From: a virus
Strand: one strand, 5' to 3'
DNA length: 46,680 nucleotides
Virus record (IMG/VR): IMGVR_UViG_3300020020_000583
Coordinates: 1 to 46,680 of that record
Shown: positions 7,451 through 16,099 of the stretch, piece after piece
How the letters are laid out: the number at the start of each line of letters is the position of its first letter
Position numbering within the stretch: the first letter of the stretch is position 1
Translations under genes and position numbers: made by a program
The notes under the pieces: generated by a model
What the model saw: the letters and a program-made list of their open reading frames with translations, nothing else
What the model was told of the DNA's origin: nothing
Database searches by the model: none

Positions 7451-8409
7451 GGTGTCTTCTCCCTTGGTGTTCGTGCTTGGTCGCACGGCAGGGTACTGAG
7501 CGTGATGTGCTGTGCGTCACTCGCCCCCGGCCCTCAGTCTCAGTCGCCTCAGACACGCCCTGTCTGCCCTGTTCGGGGCTGGCGCGGCATCTTGGTTCAG
7601 TCGAGACATGGGGTTGTCGGTCGGCCCGGGCGTCGCTCCCGGTCCTCTCAGGACCCTGCCGTGAGTCCAAGCGGACTCACTCCCGGCTGGCTGCATCGCT
7701 GCGAGCGGGCCGGGTTCAGGTGTTGCGGTGTGGCGCTCGTCGACTCCCGACGTCCACGCTCATGGCCCGGTGGGCCGTACGTGGGGGGTGGTCGTTGTTC
7801 GCGTTGTCGGTGTCAGGCCGTACTTGCCACCGTGGTGGACGCCGGGGGGACCCGGTCCGCTGTCCCGCGAGTGTGGTTCCCCCGGTCCTTGGCCCTACTT
7901 CCCCCGTCCTCGCGGTCGGTCTCGATGCTTGCGCACCGTGCCGTGCCGTCCGTTCGGGCTACCTGAGCCGTACCCGGGCTACCTGCCCACTCGCCGTGAG
8001 CCTGACTTGCCGTTGGTGCGGGCCTCTCGGCCTGCGGTGCCCGCTTGGTGTCGGGCGTTCTGTTCGCGTTCGTTGGTCGGGGGGCCTGTTCTCACGCTCT
8101 CTGCCGAGTGTTCGGTCCGGCTTGCTCGGGGGCCTGTTGGCCGCTGCGGCTTCCGGACTTGCAGTCCAAGGGGAGGGGCTGTGAGACCCCGGTCTGTGGG
8201 CCGCTCCCGACGTCCGGCGAACCGGGGGGTGGCGGCTGATGTGGGAACAATACGGTGGTGGCGTGAAGTGTGTCAAACGCCTCGTGACTGAGCACGGATG
8301 TGGCGTGGTGTGGGGCGATGGTGGTGCGTTCTGTCACCACTTCCTGTCACCGAGCGTGAGCCGAACGGCGCGGGGCGTGGGGGCTGCGTTGGTCCCACGC
8401 CTGCCCGAT

Positions 8410-8435
8410 GTGGGGGCAACGGGCGTGGGGGCAAC
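8410..8435 (+). promoter_or_regulatory. Pair of GTGGGGGCAAC sites
   Basis: There are two exact copies of the 11-mer at 8410-8420 and 8425-8435, both followed by GGG, with starts 15 bases apart. Related pairs or triples lie at 10881-10930 and 41871-41911. Direct clustering in one orientation suggests binding sites for a regulator. Confidence 0.5.
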
Positions 8436-8470
8436 GGGCCGAGACCGCTGCTCGTGTCTGCCGACCACGC

Positions 8471-8495
8471 GGGACCGGGGCAGGGGGGGGGTGGG
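8471..8495 (+). other. G-quadruplex-forming motif
   Basis: The plus strand reads GGG, ACC, GGGG, CA, a run of nine G, T, GGG. Four or more G-runs with short loops meet the usual G-quadruplex pattern. It lies in the gene-free control region upstream of the iterons. Confidence 0.5.
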
Positions 8496-8725
8496 TCGTG
8501 CTCGCAGCCAGAGTCGGGTTCCGATAATGAGGGTTATGTCCGTGCTGCCGGGCGAGGGCCGGTCTGTATAGGTAGACCCTGCCTCGTCCTCGTGTATACG
8601 GCCCGCGCCCCCCACGCTTGCCGACGGGTCGAAGACCCCTCCCCCCGGCGGTTTCGTGCGCTCCCGGCTGCGCAGGGGGATGAGGTCCCCGGGAAACGCA
8701 CAGGGGGTCTGGGTCGGGGGCCAGA

Positions 8726-8855
8726 AAGGCGACAGATAAGGTGACAGAACGTGCGTTCTAATCAACCCGACACGAAGGCGACACCGAAGGCGACATAAGG
8801 CGACATCCACGCTCAACGTAAGGCGACACGGCCCCCAGACGCGAGAAAGGCGACA
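8726..8855 (+). repeat. Iteron array AAGGCGACA (probable replication origin)
   Basis: There are exact copies of AAGGCGACA at 8726, 8775, 8787, 8797, 8820 and 8847, a variant AAGGTGACA at 8738, and an inverted copy at 8883-8891. Some spacings are 10-12 bases, about one helical turn. The array is next to the 3' end of the primase-polymerase/RepA-like gene, as in iteron-type origins of plasmids and phages. Two CTGTCACC elements near 8333 and 8345 match the variant in reverse. Confidence 0.75.
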
Positions 8856-8892
8856 GACCTCCGTACCCCTAGGTACGGAGTCTGTCGCCTTT
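8846..8892. terminator. Long hairpin at the end of the iteron array
   Basis: The 22-base arm at 8846-8867 pairs with 8872-8892 through a 4-base loop and one bulged base. The arms include the last direct iteron and the single inverted iteron. Read on the minus strand, the stem follows the primase stop at 8912 and ends in TTTCT, so it may end that transcript. It could also be extruded as part of the origin. Confidence 0.6.
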
Positions 8893-8911
8893 CGCTGGCC
8901 CCGAGCCTCGG

Positions 8912-10996
8912 TCAGTCGATGCGGTCGACCGGGTCCGACATCACCGCATCGAGGTCGAGCAACCCCTCGGGAGTACCACCCGGCGGGTAGTACCGCGCTT
9001 CGTCCTTCGGACCCTTTCCACCACCGACCTGCTCGACCTTGCCCGCACTGCGTAGCCCGCGCAGGCGAGCGCCGACGGTGTCGCGAGCGATACCCGTCTC
9101 GCGAGCGATGATGTTGGCGGTCACCCCCGGGTAGGCGGCGACGATGGACTCGATGGTCTTGACCGCCGCCACCTGCGGTACGCCCGTCGAGAACAGTCCG
9201 GTCGTCGGGTCGTAGCCCCACGCCGACTTCCACGACGAGTCGCCGCGCGTCTCGACGAAGACCTTGCCCTCGGCAGGGAGCACCTGCGCCAGCGCGTCGT
9301 CATCGAAGTCGAGGTCGGCGACGTGCTTGTCCTTCGACCGTCGCCACGTGATGGTCGAGTCGACGGCCCCGTAGGTCGCACCGGACCCGGCCATCTCCAG
9401 CCCCGAGTCGCCCTCTGCCGACTTCCTGAGGTGATGCACCAAGACGATGGACAGCCAGCCGAACTCGTTGAGCAAGCGGCGCATCCACTGCTTGACCTCG
9501 CCCATGACCTGCGCATCGTTCTCGCTCCACTTCGCCCCAGCCGGGAAGAAGTCACGGAGCGGGTCCATCGCCATGAGCACGCGCAACGGCTTGCCGTACA
9601 ACTCGGCCAGTGGGGCGAAGCGCTCCTCGACGAGGAGCAAGCCCGAGCGCATGCGTTCGAACCCGCGCCTATCCAAGCGCACCTCCTGCAGGTACGCGGC
9701 CATGAACCGCCCTGCGGCATCGGGGTACAGCCCGGTGTACGTGGTCAGGCGCTCGCGCATCTCGTAGCGCGACCCTTCCTCGGTCACGTACACGAACACC
9801 GGGTAGGCGTCCTGCAGCGCGACCTTGCCGAGGAACGGCTGGTGCGCGGCGTAGGCGAAGCCCGCCTGCAGCAACGCCAAGGACTTCATGCTCTTGGGAT
9901 GCCCCGCCACGATGGTCAGCCCGTTGTTGACGATGAACCTATCGACGAGGTACGGGTCGAGACGGACTTCGTTGAGCAGGGCCATGAGCGTCCCGATGTC
10001 CGAGAACAGCGGACCAGCCGGTGGGGCGATGACGTCGTCGAGTTCCAGCGGGTCGACCGGGAACTTGGTGACGTCGCCGATGGCCCGGGCCACTTCCAAG
10101 CGTGGGTCCAACGGGGGCAGGTACGGCTCGCAGTTCGCTTCGTACCACGCGTACACCGCGCCGAACAGCGCCTCGCCCGTGACCCCCGTGGCCCGGTAGA
10201 TGAAGTGCGCCTTGTCGCGGATGGCATCGTGGCGCATGCCCTCGCCGACGACGGTGACTTCGGCGAGGGCGCGGTGCGCCGCCTCGCGCGCCGGGTTGGC
10301 CTCGATGGCCGCACGCGCCCACGCGATGGGCAGGCTCGCGATGTCCTCGTCGAGGAGCACCGAGTACGGGTGCTCCGAGCCGTTCGACAGCACCGACCCG
10401 GGTCCGACGACGTAGCCCTGTCCGACATCGCCGAATGGCCAGCGCGTGACGATGCGCTTGAACATCGGGCCGCGCGGGCGCGGGACGGTGTCCGGCCAGC
10501 GGTAGAACACGTGCTTGCCGTGCGGACTCTTGTGGGCGCGCGTCGGGGGCAGCGGGCCGAGCGTCGCGGTCTGGTCGGCGAGGAAGATGGGCACGTCCTT
10601 GTCGACGTCCCAACAGAAGCACCCGGGCGGCGGCAGGATGCCGTAGTTGCGCGTGCCCGGGTTGCGCAGGAAGACCGCCGGGTCGTTGTGGACGGCCTGC
10701 TCCCAGCGGTCGGTCGAGGGGGCCTTGCCCCCGGTCTTGACCGGCAGGATGGTGAAGCCCAGTGCCTGCAACGCGAGGGCTTGGGTCACGACCTCAGGGG
10801 TTCCCTCCCCTACGGGGAGGAAACCCTCTGCGGAAACCCCATCGCTGTCAGTGGGATTGTTCGGGTTTCCCCCCTCGGATGTGGGGGCAACGACGGCAGA
10901 TGTGGGGGCAACCTCGGATGTGGGAGCAAAGCGCGCGACTGCCTCGGCGTCCGAGTCCGGGTCGGGCTGGGGTTCGTCGAGGTCCCTGACCCTCAC
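8912..10996 (-). CDS. Primase-polymerase / RepA-like ATPase
   Basis: This 694-residue replication protein has three parts. The first (about 70-300) matches a bifunctional primase-polymerase domain: a KTGGKAP entry, the acidic pair in CWDVDKD near residue 128, the catalytic histidine in SPHGKHVFY near 156, and GQGYVVGPGS. The second (about 340-590) is a RecA-fold ATPase of the RepA/AAA_25 type, with Walker A GHPKSMKS near 365, an MDPLRDFF Walker B, and LVHHLRK near 518. The C-terminus is a winged helix-turn-helix, probably for DNA binding. The start is GTG 10996, overlapping the previous stop. It probably initiates replication at the adjacent iterons and relies on a host polymerase. Confidence 0.88.
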   Translation of the reverse strand: MRVRDLDEPQPDPDSDAEAVARFAPTSEVAPTSAVVAPTSEGGNPNNPTDSDGVSAEGFLPVGEGTPEVVTQALALQALGFTILPVKTGGKAPSTDRWEQAVHNDPAVFLRNPGTRNYGILPPPGCFCWDVDKDVPIFLADQTATLGPLPPTRAHKSPHGKHVFYRWPDTVPRPRGPMFKRIVTRWPFGDVGQGYVVGPGSVLSNGSEHPYSVLLDEDIASLPIAWARAAIEANPAREAAHRALAEVTVVGEGMRHDAIRDKAHFIYRATGVTGEALFGAVYAWYEANCEPYLPPLDPRLEVARAIGDVTKFPVDPLELDDVIAPPAGPLFSDIGTLMALLNEVRLDPYLVDRFIVNNGLTIVAGHPKSMKSLALLQAGFAYAAHQPFLGKVALQDAYPVFVYVTEEGSRYEMRERLTTYTGLYPDAAGRFMAAYLQEVRLDRRGFERMRSGLLLVEERFAPLAELYGKPLRVLMAMDPLRDFFPAGAKWSENDAQVMGEVKQWMRRLLNEFGWLSIVLVHHLRKSAEGDSGLEMAGSGATYGAVDSTITWRRSKDKHVADLDFDDDALAQVLPAEGKVFVETRGDSSWKSAWGYDPTTGLFSTGVPQVAAVKTIESIVAAYPGVTANIIARETGIARDTVGARLRGLRSAGKVEQVGGGKGPKDEARYYPPGGTPEGLLDLDAVMSDPVDRID
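10881..10930 (+). promoter_or_regulatory. Triple of GTGGGGGCAAC sites inside the primase gene
   Basis: There are exact copies at 10881-10891 and 10902-10912 and a variant at 10920-10930, with starts 21 and 18 bases apart. On the minus strand they encode the repeats VAPTS in a low-complexity N-terminal tail, so they may be a coding repeat, a binding site, or both. Confidence 0.4.
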
Positions 10997-11223
10997 CGCC
11001 CGACGACCCGGCGCAGCAGGTACTGCGCATCGGTCAGCACGGCGGCGGTCGTGTCGACGCTATCCAGCCCGAGGTGCAGGTAGTGCAGCCGGATGGCCAC
11101 GTCCATCTGCTTGATGGCCATGCACCGTCGACAGTTGTCGCGCTTGCGCTGCACGCCGGTGGTGATGACCGCGCCGGGCTGCGTGACGTCGTGGCCTCGG
11201 GAACATCGTCCATCGCGAAACAT
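10993..11223 (-). CDS. Small zinc-finger protein
   Basis: This 76-residue protein starts at ATG 11223 behind AAGGATAG. It has a CSRGH motif near residue 7 and CRRC near residue 32, giving a likely Cys-His-Cys-Cys zinc site as in small HNH-like or zinc-finger phage proteins, but the nuclease residues of HNH enzymes are not evident. Its stop overlaps the primase GTG start, so the two are probably coupled. Confidence 0.65.
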   Translation of the reverse strand: MFRDGRCSRGHDVTQPGAVITTGVQRKRDNCRRCMAIKQMDVAIRLHYLHLGLDSVDTTAAVLTDAQYLLRRVVGR

Positions 11224-11264
11224 GGGTGCTATCCTTCGTGACTGGTGCTTCCAGCACCTTGGTG

Positions 11265-11314
11265 ACAACGAAGCCCCGGTGCCCGCTTACGCGAGCGGCC
11301 CGGGGCTTCGTTGT
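11265..11314. terminator. Strong stem-loop downstream of the SSB-like gene
   Basis: Arms at 11265-11279 and 11300-11314 (ACAACGAAGCCCCGG and its complement) pair perfectly for 15 bases, with a second small stem in the loop. It lies between the SSB-like stop at 11329 and the next gene, and could act in both directions. Confidence 0.7.
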
Positions 11315-11328
11315 CTTCTGCGTGCTGG

Positions 11329-11793
11329 CTAGAAGGGCAGGTCGTCCGTCTCGGCCTCGGCGGTCGGGACAGGGGCGGGGACCTCGGATGCGGCGACGGT
11401 AGCGGGACCGGCGACCGGACCCTGCGCCCGGCGGACCGGGAGCGGGGACAGGCTGTCGACCCGGTTGTAGCCGTCGTCGTTGATGCTGACGAGGGCGAAG
11501 CACTGGCGACCGATGAGGTCGCTGGCTTCGACGGTCAGGTGCTCCGCGCGCGGGACGCCGAGGGCGACGAGCGCCTTGAAGAAGTTCGACTTCTCGGACG
11601 TCGGGTCGCGGCGGGTGAGGTAGTCGAGCGGTTCGCCGTCTTCGGTGTCGAGGTCCCAGCGGAAGACGTTGACTTCCTTGCCAGCGTCGCGCCCCATCTT
11701 GGGCGTGATGACGTCGGCGTTGATGGCCCGGACGGTGACGACATAGGTACCGGGTGCAATCTCGGTACGCGGCTCGGCTTCAGCGAGAGGCAT
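11329..11793 (-). CDS. Single-stranded DNA-binding-like protein
   Basis: This 154-residue protein has a beta-rich body (PGTYVVTVRAI, VNVFRWDLDTEDGE, QCFALVSINDDG) and a disordered Ala/Pro/Val tail. It ends in DDLPF, which closely matches the acidic tip with which bacterial SSB proteins recruit replication partners. The start is ATG 11793 behind AAAGGA. As the first gene of the leftward arm, just upstream of the primase gene, a role in coating single-stranded DNA is likely. The body does not show the classic OB-fold SSB motifs clearly. Confidence 0.72.
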   Translation of the reverse strand: MPLAEAEPRTEIAPGTYVVTVRAINADVITPKMGRDAGKEVNVFRWDLDTEDGEPLDYLTRRDPTSEKSNFFKALVALGVPRAEHLTVEASDLIGRQCFALVSINDDGYNRVDSLSPLPVRRAQGPVAGPATVAASEVPAPVPTAEAETDDLPF

Positions 11794-11891
11794 CGGGTGA
11801 GTCCTTTCAGGACAGGGGAAGATGCGGTGGGTCGAAGTGGGGTGCGAGCATGGTGATAGGCTCTAGGCGCTTCTCCTTGGTGTGGCCCACC

Positions 11892-11921
11892 ACTATACAG
11901 GACCGCTCGCTTGACTGTCAT
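11892..11921 (-). promoter_or_regulatory. Candidate promoter of the leftward arm
   Basis: On the minus strand, ATGACA (11916-11921) and TATAGT (11892-11897) are separated by 18 bases, each one base off the sigma-70 consensus. It would drive the SSB-like and primase genes and perhaps the whole leftward arm. It overlaps the start of the first rightward gene. A copy of CACCAAGGAG lies just downstream at 11873-11882, about 80 bases before the SSB-like start. Confidence 0.55.
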
Positions 11922-12474
11922 GGAACCTAGCAAGGCCCCGCGCCCGCCCGGGGTCCGGGGTGTGCAGCCCAAGCGCTGCAAGGTCTGCGCCCGTCCGGCG
12001 GTCGGCGGACTGGTCGACAAGGCCATCGAGCAGGGCGAGAGCGACAACACCATCTTCGCCCTCCTGCTGCGCGCCGGGCTGACCCGCACCGATGGACCGT
12101 TCCCGCCCGGCGTCATCGCGTGGCACCGGATGGGCGGGGAGTGGTGCGAGGCGGGCAAGAAGAACATCGAGGGCACGGCGGCGGCGCGCGAGGTGGTCGT
12201 CGTGCCCGACCTCGCGACCTTGGTCAGGGACAAGGCCGTCAAGATGGTGCAGCAGGGGAAACTGAAGCCGACCCTGCAGCATGGCCTCATGGCGCAGGCG
12301 CTCCTCGACAAGCGGGTCGAGCGCGCCGCTGACCGGCAACTGGCCCTGACCGTGGCCGGGATGCTGGCGGGGACGCCTGCGCCGAACCGGGTCATCGTCG
12401 TCGGTCCGGCGCGCGACGACGATGACGACCCGCTGCTCTTGGAAGACCCGGACGACCTTGGCTTCCCAGACTGA
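11911..12474 (+). CDS. Probable small terminase subunit
   Basis: This 187-residue protein begins at TTG 11911, eight bases after AGGA; an in-frame ATG follows at 11920. It has an N-terminal CKVC pair, helical segments (VDKAIEQGESDNTIFALLLRAG, then LVRDKAVKMVQQG) and an acidic C-terminus. The helical pattern could hold a helix-turn-helix that recognises the packaging site. The call rests mainly on position, directly upstream of and overlapping the large terminase gene. Sequence alone does not prove it. Confidence 0.55.
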   Translation: MTVMEPSKAPRPPGVRGVQPKRCKVCARPAVGGLVDKAIEQGESDNTIFALLLRAGLTRTDGPFPPGVIAWHRMGGEWCEAGKKNIEGTAAAREVVVVPDLATLVRDKAVKMVQQGKLKPTLQHGLMAQALLDKRVERAADRQLALTVAGMLAGTPAPNRVIVVGPARDDDDDPLLLEDPDDLGFPD

Positions 12475-14107
12475 CATCCTGACCGTCCTCGGGGAGTGTC
12501 GCTGGGACATCCCGAGGTTCAGTCGCGACGTGCTCGGCATCAAGCCCCACCCCGGGCAGGTCGACATGTTCGACATCGCCATCAGCCGGACCGAAGACGG
12601 CTACACCCCGGCCTACCTGACCATCGCCTGCAGTGCGGGCAACCGTGCCGGGAAGACCTTGGGCCTCGCCGTGTTGGTCGCGCACTCGACGTTCTACAAG
12701 ATGGGCCTGCGGCCACCCGACACGAACGACCCGTCGGACCTGCGCCGCTGGAGCACCGCGCCGTACGACTGGTACCACTTCGCCATGCAGCAGGACACCA
12801 GCGAACTGCTGCACATGGAACTGGCCCGGGTGATGCTCGGCATCCACGAGGCACAGCGCGGTGGCGGCTGTCCGCTGACCGAGTCGCTGGGCATGGACAT
12901 CGCCGAGTGGGATAGGAAGGAACGAGGGGACTGGGCGTGGTTCCGCTGGAACGACCTGTTCGGTGGCGGCGAGGTCCACTTCCGCACGACCGGCGAGAAG
13001 GCGTTGGGCACCCTCGGTCGGGACATGCATGGCTGGTCGTGGGACGAAGCCGCGTTCGACCCGAACCTCGTGTTCATCTTCGACGAGGTGCTGAACCTGC
13101 GGCGCATGAGCACCGGCGGGCAGGCCATCCTCATCGGCACGGCGACCGAGGGTTCGCACCAGTACGAAGACCTGTGGACGCGCGGCGACCCGCTGGCCCC
13201 CGACCGCCAGCCGGACTCCATGTCGATGCGCATGAGCACGCGCCAGAACATCGGGTTCGGCATCAGCCAGAAGATGTTCGACCGGATGCTGGCCACCGTA
13301 CCGCCGACCTTGGTCCCACAGAACATCGACGGCTACTTCATCGAGGCCCGCGCCCAGTACTTCGCCAGCAGTGCGGTCAACCAGACCTTCGACCGGGGGC
13401 TGGCCCTCAACCTCCCGGCCAAGACCCCGGCCTCGCCGTCGCGCGTGTACGCGCATGGACTGGACCCGGCCATCACCTACGACTCGACGTGGAGCGTGGT
13501 GCTTGATGTCACCGACCCGGCCCAGTGGGTCGGCGTCTTCGCGGCCAAGCGCTCGGGACGCCAGACCGCCGAGTCCATCGTCGGGCTGGCCTACGACATC
13601 CATGCCGAGTACGGGCAGTTCGGACGGCTGACCTCGGGCATCGACGCGACCGGGTTCGGCGGCAAGGTGTTCCGGTCACTGCTGACCGGGGCGGGCGTGC
13701 CCGCATCGCCGGTCGAGTTCGGTGGCCGGGCGACGACCAAGCAGCGCCTCCTCGCCAACCTGCGCTCGGCGCTGGAGACCGGGCGCATCGTCCTGCCCAA
13801 GGAGGGCGTGTGGCTGGAACTCCGTCGCCAGTTGCTGACCTACAAGTTGAAGGACAGGTCGCTCCAGACCGATGCAGTCATGGCCCTCGTCGTGGCTGTT
13901 CGCATGGCATTGCGCCAAGTCAGCCCAGATGGTGTCGCGGGCAAGTTCGACTACTTCGGTGCGGAAGCCTTGCCATTGCCCCCACGGACTGGAGTAGACT
14001 CCGCTGCTGAAGGGAAGCCACACCGCTACGTCGATGACCGTGTTGTCCGTCTCAATACGCTCCCGACCGCGTCTGTCGCCTCGCTGAGTTCCCTCTTCAA
14101 GAGGTAG
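12422..14107 (+). CDS. Terminase large subunit
   Basis: This 561-residue packaging ATPase and nuclease has a Walker A-like AGNRAGKT near residue 72 and Walker B WDEAAFD near 206. An RNase H-like nuclease domain follows: GLDPA near 346, GIDATGFGG near 406 and TDAVMA near 483 carry the conserved acidic residues. It moves DNA into the prohead and cuts the concatemer. ATG 12422 lies inside the preceding gene without a ribosome site. TTG 12458 would shorten the overlap and is a plausible true start. Confidence 0.93.
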   Translation: MTTRCSWKTRTTLASQTDILTVLGECRWDIPRFSRDVLGIKPHPGQVDMFDIAISRTEDGYTPAYLTIACSAGNRAGKTLGLAVLVAHSTFYKMGLRPPDTNDPSDLRRWSTAPYDWYHFAMQQDTSELLHMELARVMLGIHEAQRGGGCPLTESLGMDIAEWDRKERGDWAWFRWNDLFGGGEVHFRTTGEKALGTLGRDMHGWSWDEAAFDPNLVFIFDEVLNLRRMSTGGQAILIGTATEGSHQYEDLWTRGDPLAPDRQPDSMSMRMSTRQNIGFGISQKMFDRMLATVPPTLVPQNIDGYFIEARAQYFASSAVNQTFDRGLALNLPAKTPASPSRVYAHGLDPAITYDSTWSVVLDVTDPAQWVGVFAAKRSGRQTAESIVGLAYDIHAEYGQFGRLTSGIDATGFGGKVFRSLLTGAGVPASPVEFGGRATTKQRLLANLRSALETGRIVLPKEGVWLELRRQLLTYKLKDRSLQTDAVMALVVAVRMALRQVSPDGVAGKFDYFGAEALPLPPRTGVDSAAEGKPHRYVDDRVVRLNTLPTASVASLSSLFKR

Positions 14108-14113
14108 AGCCGG

Positions 14114-16096
14114 ATGGCGGTCGCGCGACTCGACATCAACCGGGCCTATTCGCTGGCTGCGGTCTCGGACTCCATGTCCGAGGAAGACATCGAGTACTTC
14201 CAGCGGATGCGCTGGCGGCTCCTCCAACTGGAACCCGAGCAGACGCGCTTCGCGATGCTGGCCGACCGCTGGGACAACCTGTACTACCCGAACGACCTGA
14301 CCAAGGGTGGCCCGTCGCACTGGGCCGACCATCCATCGGCGTCGCTCCCCGGTCGCGCCCACGTGTCGGTCAACTCGTACCCGTCGTACGTCGACATCCC
14401 GGCGGCGATGCAGGCGGTCCCGCCCATCGAGAACTTCGTCAGCGCCGAGGACGACGCCGCGCGCATGTTGGCCTCACTCGCCGAGCGCGCCTACCGGTCG
14501 TGGCTGGAGGACGAGGCGTTCAACGCCAAGGTCCACAAGGCGTGTGTGGTCAAGGGCCTGTACGGCAAGACGGCCCTGAAGGTCTGGTGGAACGAGACCC
14601 TTGACCGGGTGTCGACCACGGTCGTCGAGCAGCCGAGGAACCTGCGCATCGGGTACGCCTCGTCGGACTACACCAAGCCCGCGTGGGCGACCTACGTCTA
14701 CCGCATCTCGCCCGAGACCGCCGAGGAGGAGTGGGGCCTCAACGTGGCGGTCGGGCGTGACCCCAACACCGGCGACTACTACCCGTACATCATCGGCGAC
14801 GCCTCGACGTTGAGCGCACGCTCGTGGCTCCAGTCGCCGAGCGAGTTGTCGATGGAGGTCTACGACTACTGGTACCGCGAGCGTGCCGAGGGGGTCGTGG
14901 TCGAACTCGGCAAGCCGGTCAAGTACGAGACGTGGAACGCCATCTTCATCGGCAATGCGCTGGTCAAGCGCAAGCGCCACCCGGAATACAACGGTCGCCT
15001 GCCGTACCTGCCCCTGTTCAACACGTATATCCCGGGCGTGCCCGATGGGCGCAGCGAGTTCTACGACATCGAGCAGTTGGTGCGCGAGAAGGACGAGCGC
15101 ATGACCGAGGCGGCACAGATGATGTCGCGGGCCATCAACGGCCAGATGTGGCAGTTGGTCGGACCCGAGTCGCCGGATGTCGTGCCCGCGTCGGCGATGC
15201 CCCAGCCCAACCGGGTGGTCGGCCCCGGTGCGGGCAACCGCATCGAGAAGGTCGAGCCGTGGATGCCCGCCTTCCAAGTCGAGACCCATCTCGCGCGTAT
15301 CGACCGGGAACTGGCGGACGTGAGCGGGCTATCGGACCTCCTCCGAGGGCTAGCCTCGTCCGCCGTTCTCTCCTCGTCGAAGGCCATCAGTGCGCTCATC
15401 GCCAACTACGAGGCGCGCATCTCGATGAAGCGCGACCTGCTGTACGACTGGCGGCGTGAGGCCATCGACCTCGTGTTCGAAGTGTGGGCTAGCAAGAACA
15501 GTGAACTTCGGCCCATCCTGCGCTCCGGTTTCCGCCACGAGATTCTGCCGCCGAGCCTGACCCCGCGTGACGACATGGAGGCGGCGCAGATGGCGCTCAA
15601 CCTGTCGAGCGGCAAGTTGTGGTCACAGGTCCGGGCGATGGACCGGGTCGGGGTCGACGACCCCGAGGCCGAGCAGGACGCCATCCGCACCGAGCGCACC
15701 GACGCGACCCTGTTCCCTGCCGACGTGCAGGTGCAGGCGGCGCTGCTGGCGACGCTCGCCCAGACGAAGGCGATGCAGGCGCAGATGGCCGCACCGCCCG
15801 GTGGAGAGCCGCCGCCCGGAAGCACTCCTCCGGGCGGTGGCCCCCCGCCACAGGAAGAGGCGCAGATGCAGGCGATGGCCGGGCTGATGGCGCAGGGTGG
15901 CGGGCAGCAGGCGATGAACGGGATGCAGGGGCCGGAGGAGCAGCCGCTCGGCGGACCGCCACCGGCCAACACGCCGGAGGGCGCGGCGATGGCCACCCCG
16001 TCGCAGTTGCTCGGCCAGTTCCAGATTCAGGAAGGCGAGGCGTCCAACCGCCTGCTCGGGCAGCAGACCCTCCAGAAGACCGAAGAGGAAACCTAA
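14114..16096 (+). CDS. Portal protein
   Basis: This 660-residue protein follows the large terminase by six bases and probably forms the portal ring at the packaging vertex. It shows the usual portal features: an alpha/beta body (residues about 30-450), a helical region around AVLSSSKAISALIANYEARI near 420, and a C-terminal Gly/Pro/Gln/Met-rich low-complexity tail (about 555-640). Position and length both fit. No separate protease gene is visible next to it. Confidence 0.85.
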   Translation: MAVARLDINRAYSLAAVSDSMSEEDIEYFQRMRWRLLQLEPEQTRFAMLADRWDNLYYPNDLTKGGPSHWADHPSASLPGRAHVSVNSYPSYVDIPAAMQAVPPIENFVSAEDDAARMLASLAERAYRSWLEDEAFNAKVHKACVVKGLYGKTALKVWWNETLDRVSTTVVEQPRNLRIGYASSDYTKPAWATYVYRISPETAEEEWGLNVAVGRDPNTGDYYPYIIGDASTLSARSWLQSPSELSMEVYDYWYRERAEGVVVELGKPVKYETWNAIFIGNALVKRKRHPEYNGRLPYLPLFNTYIPGVPDGRSEFYDIEQLVREKDERMTEAAQMMSRAINGQMWQLVGPESPDVVPASAMPQPNRVVGPGAGNRIEKVEPWMPAFQVETHLARIDRELADVSGLSDLLRGLASSAVLSSSKAISALIANYEARISMKRDLLYDWRREAIDLVFEVWASKNSELRPILRSGFRHEILPPSLTPRDDMEAAQMALNLSSGKLWSQVRAMDRVGVDDPEAEQDAIRTERTDATLFPADVQVQAALLATLAQTKAMQAQMAAPPGGEPPPGSTPPGGGPPPQEEAQMQAMAGLMAQGGGQQAMNGMQGPEEQPLGGPPPANTPEGAAMATPSQLLGQFQIQEGEASNRLLGQQTLQKTEEET

Positions 16097-16099
16097 CCG

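Larger units (their letters stand above)
7451..8911. other. 1.46-kb gene-free control region
   Basis: I find no convincing gene here. Frames on both strands lack family motifs and the usual third-position GC pattern. The region holds perfect hairpins (7641-7655 and 7661-7680) and direct repeats of CGGGCTACCTG at 7955 and 7975. It also holds repeats of TCGGGGGCCTGTT near 8077 and 8126, two GTGGGGGCAAC sites, a G-quadruplex motif, and the iteron array next to the primase gene. It is most likely the replication origin and control region. Confidence 0.6.

Noticed and set aside
8140-8215. Hairpin-rich stretch examined as a possible tRNA
   Set aside because: It has no T-arm or acceptor pairing that fits a cloverleaf.
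8334-9233. 299-codon minus-strand frame through the iterons
   Set aside because: It overlaps the primase end in another frame, crosses the iteron array and hairpin, and has no protein pattern.
9323-11083. 586-codon open frame on the plus strand
   Set aside because: It is antisense to the primase gene, whose motifs are clear. GC-rich codons leave the opposite strand open; no domain pattern is seen.
11849-11851. 14-codon frame from ATG 11851 on the minus strand
   Set aside because: The AAGGAG site is about 21 bases away, too far, and nothing else supports translation.
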